Positions 8,019-14,695 of a stretch of 21,124 nucleotides of DNA are shown piece by piece (within the stretch, counting starts at the first letter, position 1; each line of letters begins with the position of its first letter). This DNA comes from a virus. Below the pieces are notes generated by a model. The model searched no databases and was not told where the DNA came from. It was given only the letters and a program-made list of their open reading frames with translations. Made by a program: the position numbers and the translations under genes. The stretch spans positions 1 through 21,124 of IMG/VR virus record IMGVR_UViG_3300025736_000251; one strand, given 5' to 3'.

Positions 8019-8897
8019 AACACAATTGCATACGCAAAGGCTTATAAAGAGAAGTTAGACCAAGTTTACAAATTGGGTGCTTCAACAGCAATATTAGAAG
8101 CGGCTGAAAGTTCTTACAAGTTTAATTCTGAAAATGCACAGGAAATTCTATTGCAGAAGTTATCAATTCAGGGACTAGGAACTTATGCAAGAGATACTGG
8201 TTACCTAGCTGGTAATGCAGATATAACTTGGGAGACACATACATTTGGTCAGGATAGAGGTAGAAAATTCCTTCTTGATACAATGGATGCTAAAGAAGCA
8301 AAATTACAGGTTGGAAGACTTATGGCTGAAATGATGAGGGTTAATATTATACCTGAGATTGATGCTTATAGATTTTCTAAAATGTTCACTCTATGTGGTG
8401 CTGATGTTGCGGCTGATTTAACAGTTGATAATGTTGTTGCTGCTATTGATACAGGTATTGAAACTTTAGATAATGCAGAAGTAGGACAGGAAAATAGAGT
8501 TCTGTTTGTATCAAACGGAGTAAACAATCTATTGAAAAATTCAGGTGAATACTTCTCTACTAGAATTACACATGACAATATGGTTACGAAAATTAACAGG
8601 AAGATAACAATGCTTGACGACCTTCCTATGATTAGAGTACCATCGGCTAGATTTAATTCAGCTTACACTTTCAATGCGGCTGGTGCAGGTGGGTTTACAG
8701 CTACAGGTGATGCTCTGAATTTCATGATTGTTCCTTTAACTGATGTTATAGCAGTTATAAGACACATGGAGCCAAAACTTGTTGACCCTAAATACAATAC
8801 TGATGCTGACGGTTGGGTATTTGCTTCAAGATTATACCATGACCTATTCATTCCAGATAACAAGCTAGATGGAGTGTATATTCATAAAGTAGCGTAA
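8013..8897 (+). CDS. Major capsid protein (HK97-fold), apparent ATA start
   Basis: A 294-residue coat protein if started at ATA 8013. The N-terminus then reads MANTIAYAKAYKEKLDQVYK, typical of this coat family, which argues strongly that translation starts here and not at the in-frame TTG 8073 (no ribosome binding site there; it would remove 20 family-like residues). The frame opens after a TAA at 7986 and has no ATG, GTG or TTG before 8073; ATT (8010) is the only other near-start codon. GAAGGGAAGTG lies 7 bases upstream of ATA. Conserved-looking regions are the ADITWETHTFGQDRGRKFLL segment (E-loop/N-arm side), KLQVGRLMAEMMRVNIIPEIDAYRF (spine helix) and the DDLPMIRVPSARF P-domain part. It follows the scaffold and begins the capsid-decoration island. 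Identity is confident; start codon less so. Confidence 0.88.
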   Translation: MANTIAYAKAYKEKLDQVYKLGASTAILEAAESSYKFNSENAQEILLQKLSIQGLGTYARDTGYLAGNADITWETHTFGQDRGRKFLLDTMDAKEAKLQVGRLMAEMMRVNIIPEIDAYRFSKMFTLCGADVAADLTVDNVVAAIDTGIETLDNAEVGQENRVLFVSNGVNNLLKNSGEYFSTRITHDNMVTKINRKITMLDDLPMIRVPSARFNSAYTFNAAGAGGFTATGDALNFMIVPLTDVIAVIRHMEPKLVDPKYNTDADGWVFASRLYHDLFIPDNKLDGVYIHKVA

Positions 8898-8965
8898 TAA
8901 GGGCGTTTGAGGTTATTTTTGTAGCTTGATTGATTAATACCCCTAGAGTAACCATAACGCAGGAA

Positions 8966-9082
8966 ATGAAAAACGATGTGAAGAATGGTACGACATTTAG
9001 GTTATTTAAGACTAAATATAATCATCACCAAACTGTATGGACAAGGATTAAAAAAACTTGTATGAAGGCAGGTAATGATTAA
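8966..9082 (+). CDS. Possible 38-residue basic peptide in the gap after the capsid gene
   Basis: ATG 8966 to TAA 9080-9082. The peptide (MKNDVKNGTTFRLFKTKYNH then HQTVWTRIKKTCMKAGND) is rich in Lys/Arg and could bind nucleic acid. An AGGAA lies only one base upstream of the ATG, too close for good initiation. It could equally be a remnant of a lost gene or chance. No family recognised. Confidence 0.25.
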   Translation: MKNDVKNGTTFRLFKTKYNHHQTVWTRIKKTCMKAGND

Positions 9083-9121
9083 CGATTATTAACATATGTG
9101 TATAAAAGTAGTAGAGGACGG

Positions 9122-9185
9122 TTAAAATAAAATACTGGATTTAATATTGGTGAAGCAGGGTATTAAAGAACCAGTAAAGTTTTAA
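9122..9185 (+). ncRNA. Three-tier stem-loop, possible structured RNA element
   Basis: Three nested inverted repeats are collinear: TTAAAA 9122-9127 with TTTTAA 9180-9185; TACTGG 9133-9138 with CCAGTA 9171-9176; TTTAATA 9140-9146 with TATTAAA 9161-9167. All 19 pairs are Watson-Crick, with small asymmetric internal loops and a 14-base terminal loop. The nesting is more than I would expect from AT-richness alone, but no thermodynamic or covariation test was possible. Confidence 0.4.
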
Positions 9186-9203
9186 TTAAAGCCACACCAA
9201 GGC

Positions 9204-9291
9204 TAGTCCTTTATAACACCTTAACGATGTAGCAATGTAACACTGTAATTTAATAGAAAGAGAATATAAATAGGACTATAATAAAGTCCTA
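9204..9291 (+). promoter_or_regulatory. Mutually exclusive pairings before the heptad-repeat gene
   Basis: TAGGACT (9271-9277) can pair locally with AGTCCTA (9285-9291), forming a 7 bp hairpin that ends about 11 bases before the AAAGGAAG ribosome binding site. The overlapping AGGACTA (9272-9278) can instead pair with TAGTCCT (9204-9210). The two folds exclude each other, the layout expected of a translational switch. A TATAAT (9277-9282) with weak -35 TAGAAA (9254-9259) overlaps the same bases, so a promoter is an alternative reading. Confidence 0.35.
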
Positions 9292-9321
9292 AAAATTTGA
9301 AAGGAAGTGTTTATTATCGCA
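9290..9321 (+). promoter_or_regulatory. Heptad-repeat gene leader, copy 2 of the duplicated leader
   Basis: TAAAAATTTGAA, AGGAAGTG, TTTATT and ATCGCA. It is nearly identical to the major capsid leader at 7986-8018 and gives the same ribosome binding site, spacing within one base and an Ala second codon. It suggests the two products are expressed in matched amounts. Confidence 0.8.
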
Positions 9322-10104
9322 TTCACATTAAAAGGAAAGTTAGATAGTATTGGTGATGGTTTATCCACAGTTGATAGTGTAGCAGTTGTAATGGAAAGTT
9401 CCGCTGAGTCTTTAGCTAGTACAGCGGTAATACTTGAAAGTACAGCAGATATAATTGATAGTTCAGCTACAATTATTGAGTCAGTGGCTGGTGATATGTC
9501 AGGAGTACCAGACCAAGTAGATAGTGTTGGTGTTTCTGTGGAAGCAAATGATGTATTGATTGACTCAGTGGGAGCACAGGCAACTTCACAGGCAGTTCTT
9601 GGTAGTACTTATAGTTCTACTGCTACTGCTAATGTTGCAAGTGTAGGTTTACTTGACTCAGCATTATTGGTTCAGGTAGATAGTGTAGGAACTGTAGCAG
9701 TAGCTAATGATGCACTAGTTGATAGTGTTGGTACTAAAACTGCTTCTGTAGGAGCATTAGTAGCCGCAAATGACGCTCTGATTGATAGTATTGGTTTATT
9801 GGATAGTGCTATTATAGTTAAGGCAGATAGTAATGGACTCTTAAATTCAGGTATTTTAGTTAGTTCCGATAGTGTAGGAGACCAAGCTGACTCACTAGGA
9901 TTACTTGAGAGTGGTATTTTAGTAAGTGCAGACTCAAATGGTGGAGCAGTTGATAGTGTTGGTGTTTTAGATAGCACAGTTATTGTAAACGTGGACTCAG
10001 TTGGTGTACTTGCAGGTGCAGGTGCAACAGGTACAGCTTTATCTGGTGCATTATCTAGCCTTATGTCTAAACTAGAAGTTATTGATGAACAGGTTGCACC
10101 ATAA
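9316..10104 (+). CDS. Heptad-repeat virion protein, probable head fibre/decoration, apparent ATC start
   Basis: About 262 residues if started at ATC 9316 (MAFTLKGKLDSI...). GTG 9307 is in frame but lies inside the AAAGGAAGTG Shine-Dalgarno, and in the duplicated capsid leader the equivalent GTG is out of frame. Nearly the whole protein is a 7-residue repeat, with blocks such as DSVGTVA, VANDALV, DSVGTKT, DSIGLLD, SAIIVKA, DSNGLLN, SGILVSS and DSVGVLD. Early heptads read ESTADII and DSSATII. It is rich in Ser, Asp, Val and Ala and has almost no Lys/Arg after residue 12. Strict heptads suggest a parallel oligomeric rod; phi29 head fibre gp8.5 is a functional analogue, not a claimed homologue. 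The position after the capsid gene and the shared leader support a capsid-bound fibre. The non-repeat C-terminus (SGALSSLMSKLEVIDEQVAP) may be the attachment or trimer tip. Confidence 0.75.
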   Translation: MAFTLKGKLDSIGDGLSTVDSVAVVMESSAESLASTAVILESTADIIDSSATIIESVAGDMSGVPDQVDSVGVSVEANDVLIDSVGAQATSQAVLGSTYSSTATANVASVGLLDSALLVQVDSVGTVAVANDALVDSVGTKTASVGALVAANDALIDSIGLLDSAIIVKADSNGLLNSGILVSSDSVGDQADSLGLLESGILVSADSNGGAVDSVGVLDSTVIVNVDSVGVLAGAGATGTALSGALSSLMSKLEVIDEQVAP

Positions 10105-10116
10105 GGGAGGTAGCTG

Positions 10117-10278
10117 ATGGGAATATCTAAAGAGGTTCAAGATGTAGAAAGAAATACAGAAGAAATAATATTACATAGTTCAACAGGATCAAGATGGTTA
10201 GGCAGTACAGCTGGTAATAGTCCTGCACTTTTGGGAAGTATTACACCTTGGGTTATTGTTAGTGGGGGGGAACGATAA
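10117..10278 (+). CDS. Small 53-residue protein of the decoration island
   Basis: ATG 10117 follows AAGGGAGG (10103-10110) with a short spacer; stop TAA is at 10276-10278. The N-terminus is a charged helix (SKEVQDVERNTEEIILH), followed by a Ser/Gly/Trp-rich segment (SSTGSRWLGSTAGNSPALLG) and a beta-like end with a run of seven G bases (10264-10270). Its stop overlaps the next gene's apparent ATA start. A short helix plus a Gly/Ser beta segment would suit a fibre anchor or chaperone, but no family is recognised and this is inference from position. Confidence 0.6.
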   Translation: MGISKEVQDVERNTEEIILHSSTGSRWLGSTAGNSPALLGSITPWVIVSGGER

Positions 10279-10655
10279 ATACTTATGGTACCGCTAAAGA
10301 AATGTTTAATGGGGCAGAGGTTTATGCCTACCCTTACGTCCCTACAAAAATACACATTCATAAATTGTTAATAGTAACTACAAGCAAAGACGAAATTTTA
10401 TGGAAACTCCAATTTGCTAATTCTTTTTATGACGGTGAAAATCATACTTATGCTAATATGGCAGATGCAGTTGCAGCAGGAAAATATACAACAGCAATGA
10501 TTAATTTTGAGAATAAAAAATCTAATACTGTAAGTTTAGATTTTCAGGGTGGGAAAATAAGTGTAGGAAGTAAGTTGTGGTGTAGATGTTTAAATGATGA
10601 TGCTACAGAATCCACTATTAGTATTTTAGTAGGGGCACATGGATATTTAGTGTAA
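10275..10655 (+). CDS. Unknown beta-rich virion-type protein, apparent ATA start overlapping a stop (ATAA)
   Basis: The frame is open from 10263, after a TAG. ATA 10275 gives MNTYGTAKEMFNGAEVYAYP and a 126-residue protein. It overlaps the upstream stop as ATAA, mirroring the usual ATGA coupling, and follows the run of G bases at a good distance. The first ATG (10302) has only AAAGA two bases upstream and would remove nine residues. The sequence alternates beta strands (KIHIHKLLIVTTS, ILWKLQFANSFYD, TVSLDFQGGKISVG) and ends in STISILVGAHGYLV, like a compact beta-sandwich. A decoration or fibre-knob role is inferred from the neighbours; no family recognised. Confidence 0.65.
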   Translation: MNTYGTAKEMFNGAEVYAYPYVPTKIHIHKLLIVTTSKDEILWKLQFANSFYDGENHTYANMADAVAAGKYTTAMINFENKKSNTVSLDFQGGKISVGSKLWCRCLNDDATESTISILVGAHGYLV

Positions 10656-10678
10656 TTTAAAAAAGAAGGAGTTTATAT

Positions 10679-10861
10679 ATGATGTATGGGTGTGGTAGGA
10701 AACAAAAAGATTTACGCTATGATAATATACACGAAAAAGTTATAGGGCATAGTGGTGATAATCTTAGTTGTATAAGTTCACAACATGATAAGAGCGATAT
10801 AAACAAAGTGATAAGATTAACAAATGTTAATACAGTGATAGGTGGTGGTGTTTATGTGTAA
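10679..10861 (+). CDS. Small 60-residue protein, unknown
   Basis: Starts at the double ATG 10679/10682 after AAGAAGGAG (10662-10670), a strong site. The protein is polar, with three Cys/His-containing patches (MMYGCGRKQK, HEKVIGHSGDNLSCISSQHD), but their spacing is not a recognisable zinc finger. It ends in a GGGVYV stretch that overlaps the glycosyltransferase start by 8 bases, so the two are probably coupled. That coupling is the only clue: it may act with the glycosyltransferase or be one of its targets. Confidence 0.55.
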   Translation: MMYGCGRKQKDLRYDNIHEKVIGHSGDNLSCISSQHDKSDINKVIRLTNVNTVIGGGVYV

Positions 10862-11930
10862 ACCTTTAAACATTGCCCACGTAAGTCCTTTTGCTGTAAA
10901 TCGGTGTGGCTTATATGAAAGTGCCAGAGATATGGCAAGAGCAGATACTTTAGGTGGCAATCATGTTTCTTTCATAGATGCAGGAGTAGCCACTAAAACT
11001 AAACGTGAAGTACCTGTCATTGGTGGAAGTGATGATAGAGCAGGATTTAATATAGTTACTGGTAACCCTAAAGTATTGGATAGTGCAGATATAATAATCA
11101 TGCACACTGGTTTTAATGACTCTTATTTAGTTAAAAATCAGGCTCCTCTTTTGTGGGTAGTACACGGAAGACCTTTAGCTTGTTTCAGACCAGAGAGAAT
11201 GAAATCAGGACAAGCGTACTCTTTATATAACACTGTGAGTAATTGGCCTAGGACTAAAGGTATGTTATATTTTTGGCCTGAATTTAAAACTCATTGGGAA
11301 GGTGTACTTCATGGAAAAGATATTGTTTTAGACTATCCAGTAATTGATGAACTAAGATTTAGATGTTTAGAAAATACACAAGTGTTAAAGAAAAAGGGTG
11401 ATATAAATATACTTGTGTGTGACTCTGAAAGAGAAGATGTTGACCTGTACGAAATGGTAGTTGGTTTAGTAGAAGCGGCGAAAAAATATCAGGGTTTAAA
11501 AATCCACTTTTACGGAATGGATATACCAGATGGCAAACTCGCTAATTGCCATAATATATTACTCGGAAAATTAAAAGCAGTAGGGGCATTAGGTGACGTG
11601 TCAGGTAGAATAGGTGATATGGAAAAAGTATATAATTCAGTTGATTGTGTAATGTCACCTAACCGAATTATAACAAGGACTATAGGTGAAGCTTTATCTT
11701 GTGGAGTTCCTGTCATAAGTCAGAATAATAGTATGAACTTACTATCAGACTATACTTGTGACATGGCTGAACCCAAAGATATTGTAGAAGCCATAGGGTT
11801 ATTTATTAATGATAAGAACAATGGTTTAATTAACAAACGTGTAATAACAGATAGGGCACAAGTCTTTTCACTGAAAAATTACAGTGATAAGATGAATGAG
11901 GTATATAGAAAAATCATAGAGGGACGGTGA
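10854..11930 (+). CDS. GT4-like glycosyltransferase in the virion gene block
   Basis: A 358-residue GT-B fold enzyme expected to transfer sugar from a nucleotide-sugar donor. I chose ATG 10854 with AGGTGGTGG just upstream over the GTG run at 10842-10850, which overlaps that site. The N-terminal half begins NIAHVSPFAVNRCGLYESAR, the acceptor-domain first strand and Gly loop typical of GT4. LWVVHGRP is a mid-domain strand. The C-terminal donor domain shows INILVCDSE, a KIHFYGMDIPD strand, VYNSVDCVMSPN and the diagnostic RTIGEALSCGVPVIS, with E279 in the position of the GT4 nucleotide-sugar glutamate. The first E of the EX7E motif is not obvious. No signal or membrane segment, so it is cytoplasmic. 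Setting between virion genes suggests it modifies capsid or fibre proteins; DNA or host glycan modification are alternatives. Confidence 0.85.
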   Translation: MCKPLNIAHVSPFAVNRCGLYESARDMARADTLGGNHVSFIDAGVATKTKREVPVIGGSDDRAGFNIVTGNPKVLDSADIIIMHTGFNDSYLVKNQAPLLWVVHGRPLACFRPERMKSGQAYSLYNTVSNWPRTKGMLYFWPEFKTHWEGVLHGKDIVLDYPVIDELRFRCLENTQVLKKKGDINILVCDSEREDVDLYEMVVGLVEAAKKYQGLKIHFYGMDIPDGKLANCHNILLGKLKAVGALGDVSGRIGDMEKVYNSVDCVMSPNRIITRTIGEALSCGVPVISQNNSMNLLSDYTCDMAEPKDIVEAIGLFINDKNNGLINKRVITDRAQVFSLKNYSDKMNEVYRKIIEGR

Positions 11931-12220
11931 TACAATTGAGCAATATTATTATTGAGTCCTTAAAGAAACTAAGTAATAATTCAGAAGCAAATGTTGGGAC
12001 TTTAGGCGGTATTTATGAAGCTGGTACAGGAGCAGTCACACCAGCTACAGGTTATGTTTTCAATAAAATTGAAGTAATAACAGAAGCACAAATTACACTA
12101 GTTGGTAATATAACAGGTATCACAGCCGTTACATTCCCTGTAGGTACAGTTATTCAAGGTAAGTACACAAGTCTTACAGTGGCAAGTGGAACAGTTATGG
12201 CTTATTACGGTTATGTGTAA
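11927..12220 (+). CDS. Small beta-rich protein, possible head or connector accessory
   Basis: GTG 11927 overlaps the glycosyltransferase stop (GTGA), typical of coupling, with AGAGGGA just upstream; TTG 11936 is an alternative start that fits GGACGGTG spacing better. The 97-residue product has an N-terminal helix (SNIIIESLKKLSNN) and a C-terminal beta domain (ATGYVFNKIEVITEAQITLV, FPVGTVIQGKYTSLTVASGT) ending in MAYYGYV. The motif pGTvIxGxftsltvasGxvmAYxG recurs in small phage proteins near head-tail genes, usually unnamed. A structural accessory role is likely; nothing more specific can be claimed. Confidence 0.65.
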   Translation: MIQLSNIIIESLKKLSNNSEANVGTLGGIYEAGTGAVTPATGYVFNKIEVITEAQITLVGNITGITAVTFPVGTVIQGKYTSLTVASGTVMAYYGYV

Positions 12221-12260
12221 ATTTATACACAATCTTATAATAGAATGAGGGTGACTATAT

Positions 12261-12593
12261 ATGATGCGAGTTGTAGATAATTCAGCAGAATTTCTTTCCA
12301 AACTTAAAGCGAATAATCTTGATACTTTAGAAGCTATAGGAAAATTCAGTAAGGGGGTAATGGATGATAATGTTGCTGTAGATACTGGACTCCTAAAGAG
12401 TAATAATGATTATGTAGTTAGTCAAGATGAAGTACAAATGTCCAATAGTACTGAGTATGCACTACACCAAGAGTACGGAACTTCTAAGATGAAAGCACAC
12501 CCTTTTATGAAGCCAGCCGCTTTAAATCATACAGGGGATTTGGCAAGAATAGCGGCTGAACAATTAGGTAAGGGTATGAAGGGTAAGGGGTGA
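12261..12593 (+). CDS. HK97 gp10-family head-tail component
   Basis: A 110-residue protein starting at the double ATG 12261/12264 after GAGGGTG. It has the family pattern of HK97 gp10 (PF04883): an N-terminal helix (EFLSKLKANN), VDTGLLKSNNDYVV, a STEYALHQEYGTSKMKAHPF block and the MKPAALNH ending with a C-terminal helix. Members act at the head-tail interface during tail completion. It is followed after 4 bases by the next tail-completion gene, the usual pairing. Confidence 0.88.
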   Translation: MMRVVDNSAEFLSKLKANNLDTLEAIGKFSKGVMDDNVAVDTGLLKSNNDYVVSQDEVQMSNSTEYALHQEYGTSKMKAHPFMKPAALNHTGDLARIAAEQLGKGMKGKG

Positions 12594-12597
12594 TAGT

Positions 12598-12981
12598 GTG
12601 GAGATAGATAAATTAAAATATTATATCGCTCAAAGATTAACAAGTTTGACTTCTATAAATGTGTATAATGAAAAAGTACCTGATGGTGCAACTTATCCTT
12701 ATTTAGTATTTAAATTTCCTGCAAACAGTACTGTAGTCAGGCATAGGAAAGATTGGATTTTAGAGATAGATTATTGGTCTAATTCTTATGATGACACAGA
12801 CATATTACAGGCAGCCATTTATGTTAAATCAGGGACAGACAGTATTGTGGGTTTAGATAGCTCAACTCAATGTGAAACAGAAGGTTTTTATTACTGTAAT
12901 GTTGATTTTGAAGGTGAAATTCCCACAGACGAGTCTAATATGTCTAGGTATAACCAGAGATTTTTAATTAAAGTAGATTAA
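12598..12981 (+). CDS. Tail completion / terminator-type protein (DUF3168-like)
   Basis: A 127-residue protein starting at GTG 12598 with AAGGGGTG upstream. Features match tail terminator-like proteins next to gp10: IDKLKYYIAQRLTSLTSINV, then VPDGATYPYLVFKFP, which is the conserved P-x-x-x-x-YPY-V-F strand; a central DWILEIDYWSNSYDDTDI and a C-terminal beta strand (NQRFLIKVD). These proteins cap the tail tube and join it to the connector. Directly upstream of the tail-tube genes, as expected. Family assignment rests on pattern and position. Confidence 0.75.
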   Translation: MEIDKLKYYIAQRLTSLTSINVYNEKVPDGATYPYLVFKFPANSTVVRHRKDWILEIDYWSNSYDDTDILQAAIYVKSGTDSIVGLDSSTQCETEGFYYCNVDFEGEIPTDESNMSRYNQRFLIKVD

Positions 12982-12999
12982 AAGAAAGGAAGTGATTTT

Positions 13000-14106
13000 A
13001 TGTCAATCGTAGCAGTAACACCAACAATGCCAGTAGCTAATGACATTATTTTAGGTGAATTTAAGTGTTATGCAAACTATGGTCTGCCTACACAAATCCT
13101 TTTGGGTGCAACTAGGGATGGTTGTAAGGTTGATATTGAAAGAACTATCAAGGAGCTAACTTTTGATGGAGCATATGGTCCAACTTTAGATAGTGATGGT
13201 GTTCCTTTAGTAAGATATGAAAAGTTCATGGCAAAAATTACACTAAATAATTTATATTTAAAATATTTCACAAAGAAAACAATTTCAAATTGTGAAACTT
13301 CTGATACAGGGTGGAAGTCTAAAAACTGGGCAGAAGATGGTAATGGTGTGTACGTAGCTGAAACAACTATAGTCAATAGTGGTAACCAATCAGCAAAAAT
13401 TACAATTGCTACTGCTTCAACTGGTTTAGGTGTGAAGAATGTATTCACAGCTACAAAAGACCTTACTGCTTTTGATAATTCAGAAGTATCAGATACAGCA
13501 GATGCTATAGGTTTTGCAATATATATCACTACTCAGGATTTAACCGATTTGGGTACGGATAAGATAAGAATAACTTTTCATTGTGATGCTGATGAAACAG
13601 AAACAAATCATTATTTCTATGAAATTGCTGCAGCAGATTTAACAGCAGATGTATGGACTACATTTAAAGTGTTGAAGTCAGCATTTACAGAGGGTGGTTC
13701 TGGTGATTGGTCAACAATAACAGGTTTCTGTATTGAAGTCCCAACTGAAACTGATGCTGAACTTATATTTTATTTTGACAGTATTGATTTAATTCAGACT
13801 CATAGTGATAGCTCACCAATAGGTATCAACGGTTCTGGATTTGATTACACTGATGAAACAACATATAAAGAGTTCACAGCAAGTCTTGAAATTCCTGATA
13901 CAGACTATCTTGAAAATGTTACTTTAGTTGGTCAGAGAATGGATGGAAAAATGGTGAAGATTGTTTTAAAAAATCCATTGAATGATGGGAATATTTCATT
14001 GGCACTTGAGGATAAAGATGAAGTTGTAAATGAAACACAATTTACTTCTCACTTTAAATATGATGCTGGTTTAACGATTCCCGTTGAACTTTTTGAGTAT
14101 GTTTAA
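13000..14106 (+). CDS. Tail tube protein A with inserted carbohydrate-binding-like domain
   Basis: A 368-residue protein, ATG 13000 after AAAGGAAGTG. Residues 1-90 and about 287-368 align with the next gene: DIILGEFKCYANYG with DILLGEGVLYVDYG, GATRDGCKVDIERTIKE with GATRGGSKVEIERVIKE, and LALEDKDEVVNETQF with LEFKEKDEVISERTY. That is a typical tail-tube core. Between them, residues 93-270 form an extra domain: ISNCETSDTGW start, SGNQSAKITIA, a Trp-containing FKVLKSAF strand and a closing IFYFDSIDLIQ, the pattern of a CBM jelly-roll. It would project from the tail surface and could bind cell-surface sugars. The fold is inferred from strand pattern; no sugar-binding residues are assigned. Confidence 0.8.
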   Translation: MSIVAVTPTMPVANDIILGEFKCYANYGLPTQILLGATRDGCKVDIERTIKELTFDGAYGPTLDSDGVPLVRYEKFMAKITLNNLYLKYFTKKTISNCETSDTGWKSKNWAEDGNGVYVAETTIVNSGNQSAKITIATASTGLGVKNVFTATKDLTAFDNSEVSDTADAIGFAIYITTQDLTDLGTDKIRITFHCDADETETNHYFYEIAAADLTADVWTTFKVLKSAFTEGGSGDWSTITGFCIEVPTETDAELIFYFDSIDLIQTHSDSSPIGINGSGFDYTDETTYKEFTASLEIPDTDYLENVTLVGQRMDGKMVKIVLKNPLNDGNISLALEDKDEVVNETQFTSHFKYDAGLTIPVELFEYV

Positions 14107-14132
14107 TATGTATAAGGAAGGAGTGATTTGAA

Positions 14133-14690
14133 ATGGGCGTAAATACATTCACACCAGCCGTACCACAATCTGCAAAAGATATTTTGTTGGGCGAAGGTGT
14201 TCTATATGTTGATTACGGTGAAGTTGGTGAAGCTGTAATTGGTGCAACCAGAGGTGGTTCTAAAGTAGAAATTGAAAGAGTTATAAAGGAAGTTGCCTAT
14301 GATGGTTCTATGGGTGCAACAAAAGGAATGAGAAGGACAGAAAGATTTGTAGTAAAAATGATAATCAATTTCTTAAAGCTTACTTATACTAATTTCGTGT
14401 ACGGTTTAAATGCAACTGTAACTGATGGTGCAGACCAAGACGGAACTTATAAGAAGATTACATTCAATACTACTTTTGCCAGTACAGATTTATTGACGAA
14501 CATCACCTTTAAAGGGTACAAAGCAAATGGTAAGTATTGCATAATTACCATTGGTAATGCACTAGATATAGGTAATATAGGTTTGGAATTTAAAGAGAAG
14601 GACGAAGTTATTAGTGAGAGGACATATACTGGATTTTATACTTATGCCGCTCCTGTGACTCCTCCTTTAGCAATTCAGGAAGAAGTTTAA
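14133..14690 (+). CDS. Tail tube protein B (paralogue without insert)
   Basis: A 185-residue protein, ATG 14133 after AAGGAAGGAG. It is the compact counterpart of the preceding gene, with only a short NFVYGLNATVTDGADQD loop where the neighbour carries about 180 residues. Size and fold pattern match siphovirus major tail proteins that stack as hexameric rings around the tape measure. Either this is the main tube subunit and the upstream paralogue a minor decorated form, or they alternate. It is followed by a weak hairpin and the tail assembly chaperone, the usual order. Confidence 0.85.
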   Translation: MGVNTFTPAVPQSAKDILLGEGVLYVDYGEVGEAVIGATRGGSKVEIERVIKEVAYDGSMGATKGMRRTERFVVKMIINFLKLTYTNFVYGLNATVTDGADQDGTYKKITFNTTFASTDLLTNITFKGYKANGKYCIITIGNALDIGNIGLEFKEKDEVISERTYTGFYTYAAPVTPPLAIQEEV

Positions 14691-14695
14691 GTGAT

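Larger units (their letters stand above)
8898..9289 (+). other. Long mostly non-coding gap with structured RNA
   Basis: This stretch between the capsid gene and the heptad-repeat gene has stops in all forward frames apart from one weak 38-residue ORF (8966-9082). In a phage with otherwise touching genes it is conspicuous. It holds a three-tier hairpin (9122-9185), a short AGCC/GGCT hairpin (9190-9204) and a hairpin beside the next ribosome binding site (9271-9291). I could not identify group I or II intron cores or a known riboswitch by eye. Confidence 0.55.

Noticed and set aside
8073-8897. Capsid protein starting at TTG 8073
   Set aside because: No ribosome binding site is near it and it drops 20 residues that fit the coat N-terminus; the upstream site and duplicated leader point to 8013.
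8898-9315. Group I or II intron in the gap after the capsid gene
   Set aside because: No intron core could be found by eye and both flanking genes are complete, so no exon junction is being interrupted.
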